From Candidatus Nitrosoglobus terrae (GTDB taxonomy: Bacteria > Pseudomonadota > Gammaproteobacteria > Nitrosococcales > Nitrosococcaceae): a stretch of DNA of 64,000 nucleotides. The position numbers and the translations under genes are program-made. Shown one piece after another: positions 63,650-64,000 of the stretch; position 1 is the first letter of the stretch; every line of letters begins with the position of its first letter. The notes under the pieces are model-generated. The model saw only the letters and a program-made list of their open reading frames with translations, did not search any database and was not told the origin of the DNA. Location: assembly GCF_002356115.1 (NCBI RefSeq), contig NZ_AP014836.1, positions 1,579,091-1,643,090 on the forward strand, in the 5' to 3' direction.

Positions 63650-64000
63650 TTATAATCTTGATAGAGGATGCATGGGCTGTAACCGTTCAACCCGCCAATA
63701 AGCAATACCAAGTACTATCAGTACTCCACAAAATAGCCATGGAATCGCGTCTTGATGTATATTTCCCCAAAGGGCAGCTATCCCTAATACGGTATTTATC
63801 ACCATGATCCTTAATAGAGATCTACGGTGAGACCCCTCTGCCTGATATAATCGCTGATAGGCATGGGTGCGATGGGCAAGATACCAACGCTCTCCAACGA
63901 GGATTCGCCGTAGCAAAGTGACCGTAGCATCAAACCAAAATACCCCGTAGAGAATCATCCATAGCACAATCGGAATATTCCAATAGATTTTTCCCGCAAG
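63650..64000 (-). CDS. Glycosyltransferase family 4 (WecA/MraY-like), 3' part only
   Basis: The frame is open from the window edge to a stop at 63650, so only the C-terminal 116 or so residues are seen. GKIYWNIPIVLWMILYGVFW then FDATVTLLRRILVGERWYLA and HRTHAYQRLY form the last cytoplasmic loop of polyprenyl-phosphate glycosyl-1-phosphate transferases (F.D...TL.RR and HR.HAYQ). Two more hydrophobic helices follow. Such enzymes start O-antigen or similar polymer synthesis on undecaprenyl phosphate. The donor sugar cannot be inferred. Confidence 0.8.
   Translation of the reverse strand, partial: LAGKIYWNIPIVLWMILYGVFWFDATVTLLRRILVGERWYLAHRTHAYQRLYQAEGSHRRSLLRIMVINTVLGIAALWGNIHQDAIPWLFCGVLIVLGIAYWRVERLQPMHPLSRL

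Noticed and set aside
63568..63807. A 79-codon plus-strand open frame with a hydrophobic start
   Set aside because: It is antisense to the glycosyltransferase, whose motifs are clear. The overlap is best explained as a shadow.
1..64000. CRISPR arrays, rRNA, intact insertion sequences, prophage
   Set aside because: No regularly spaced direct repeats, no rRNA sequence and no intact transposase or phage structural gene was seen.

Overview
The window looks like the chromosome of an AT-leaning gammaproteobacterium (GC roughly low 40s percent, judged by eye). The evidence is the gene families and the gene order. There is an Hda DnaA-regulator, an E. coli-type SpeD, a crp/yhfA divergent pair, hupB-tRNA-Val-tRNA-Asp-ppiD, an rpoE-mucA-mucB-rseC-mucD-lepA-lepB-rnc-era run, and a ygfZ...sdhE...nadB/rpoE neighbourhood like that of Pseudomonas. 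A complete system I cytochrome c maturation operon and a di-haem cytochrome c peroxidase point to a respiratory organism rich in c-type cytochromes. A Chromatiales/Nitrosococcus-like lineage would fit, but that is a guess. The window has no rRNA, no CRISPR array, no intact transposase and no phage module.

Layout. 0-10 kb: the start of nadK (cut by the window edge), recJ, an RpfE-type gene, hda, a CDP-alcohol phosphatidyltransferase and a DUF2066 gene on the minus strand; divergent purM-purN; then dcd, a lone yajC and a small exported protein. 10-15 kb: a CRP/Vfr-type regulator with an altered ligand pocket, divergent yhfA, a VOC protein and speD, facing a DUF2868/DUF3482 membrane-GTPase pair. 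15.6-22.7 kb: ccmABCDEFGHI, including a 52-codon ccmD, in one tightly packed operon. 22.7-34 kb: LysM protein, coq7, glcF, cytochrome c peroxidase, uup, a methyltransferase, fabI, ppiD, two tRNAs, hupB. 34.4-36.3 kb: a YajG lipoprotein, then about 1.3 kb of decayed coding sequence with a GC-rich patch. 36.3-43.1 kb: methionine-salvage genes mtnB-mtnD-mtnC, then rph, rdgB, hemW and the agmatine-to-putrescine pair aguA-aguB. 43.1-46.8 kb: alaC-hom-thrC. 46.9-55.6 kb: the sigma-E envelope-stress operon plus lepA/lepB/rnc/era. 55.8-62.5 kb: nadB, ygfX, sdhE, sdhB/A/D/C and divergent ygfZ. 62.5-64 kb: an exported HU-fold protein, a decayed secreted-protein gene and the 3' part of a WecA/MraY-type glycosyltransferase.

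How the genes connect. SpeD (decarboxylated SAM for spermidine) and AguA/AguB (putrescine) supply the two halves of spermidine synthesis. Its by-product methylthioadenosine is recycled by the pathway to which MtnB, MtnC and MtnD belong. Ccm proteins mature c-type cytochromes such as the peroxidase. SdhE (FAD insertion) and YgfZ (iron-sulfur protein maintenance) flank succinate dehydrogenase, which needs both cofactors. RpoE, MucA/MucB and the MucD protease form the envelope-stress circuit, and a good sigma-E-like promoter lies just upstream of rpoE.

Most worth a second look: (i) an HU-fold DNA-binding protein with an N-terminal signal peptide and lysine-rich linker at 62545-62991; (ii) an ungapped 143-bp repeat, about 80% identical, at 9635-9777 and 25971-26113, whose mismatch pattern does not look protein-coding; (iii) the CRP homologue with Asp and Asn at positions that bind cAMP in E. 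coli CRP; (iv) the degraded accessory scar at 35-36.3 kb.
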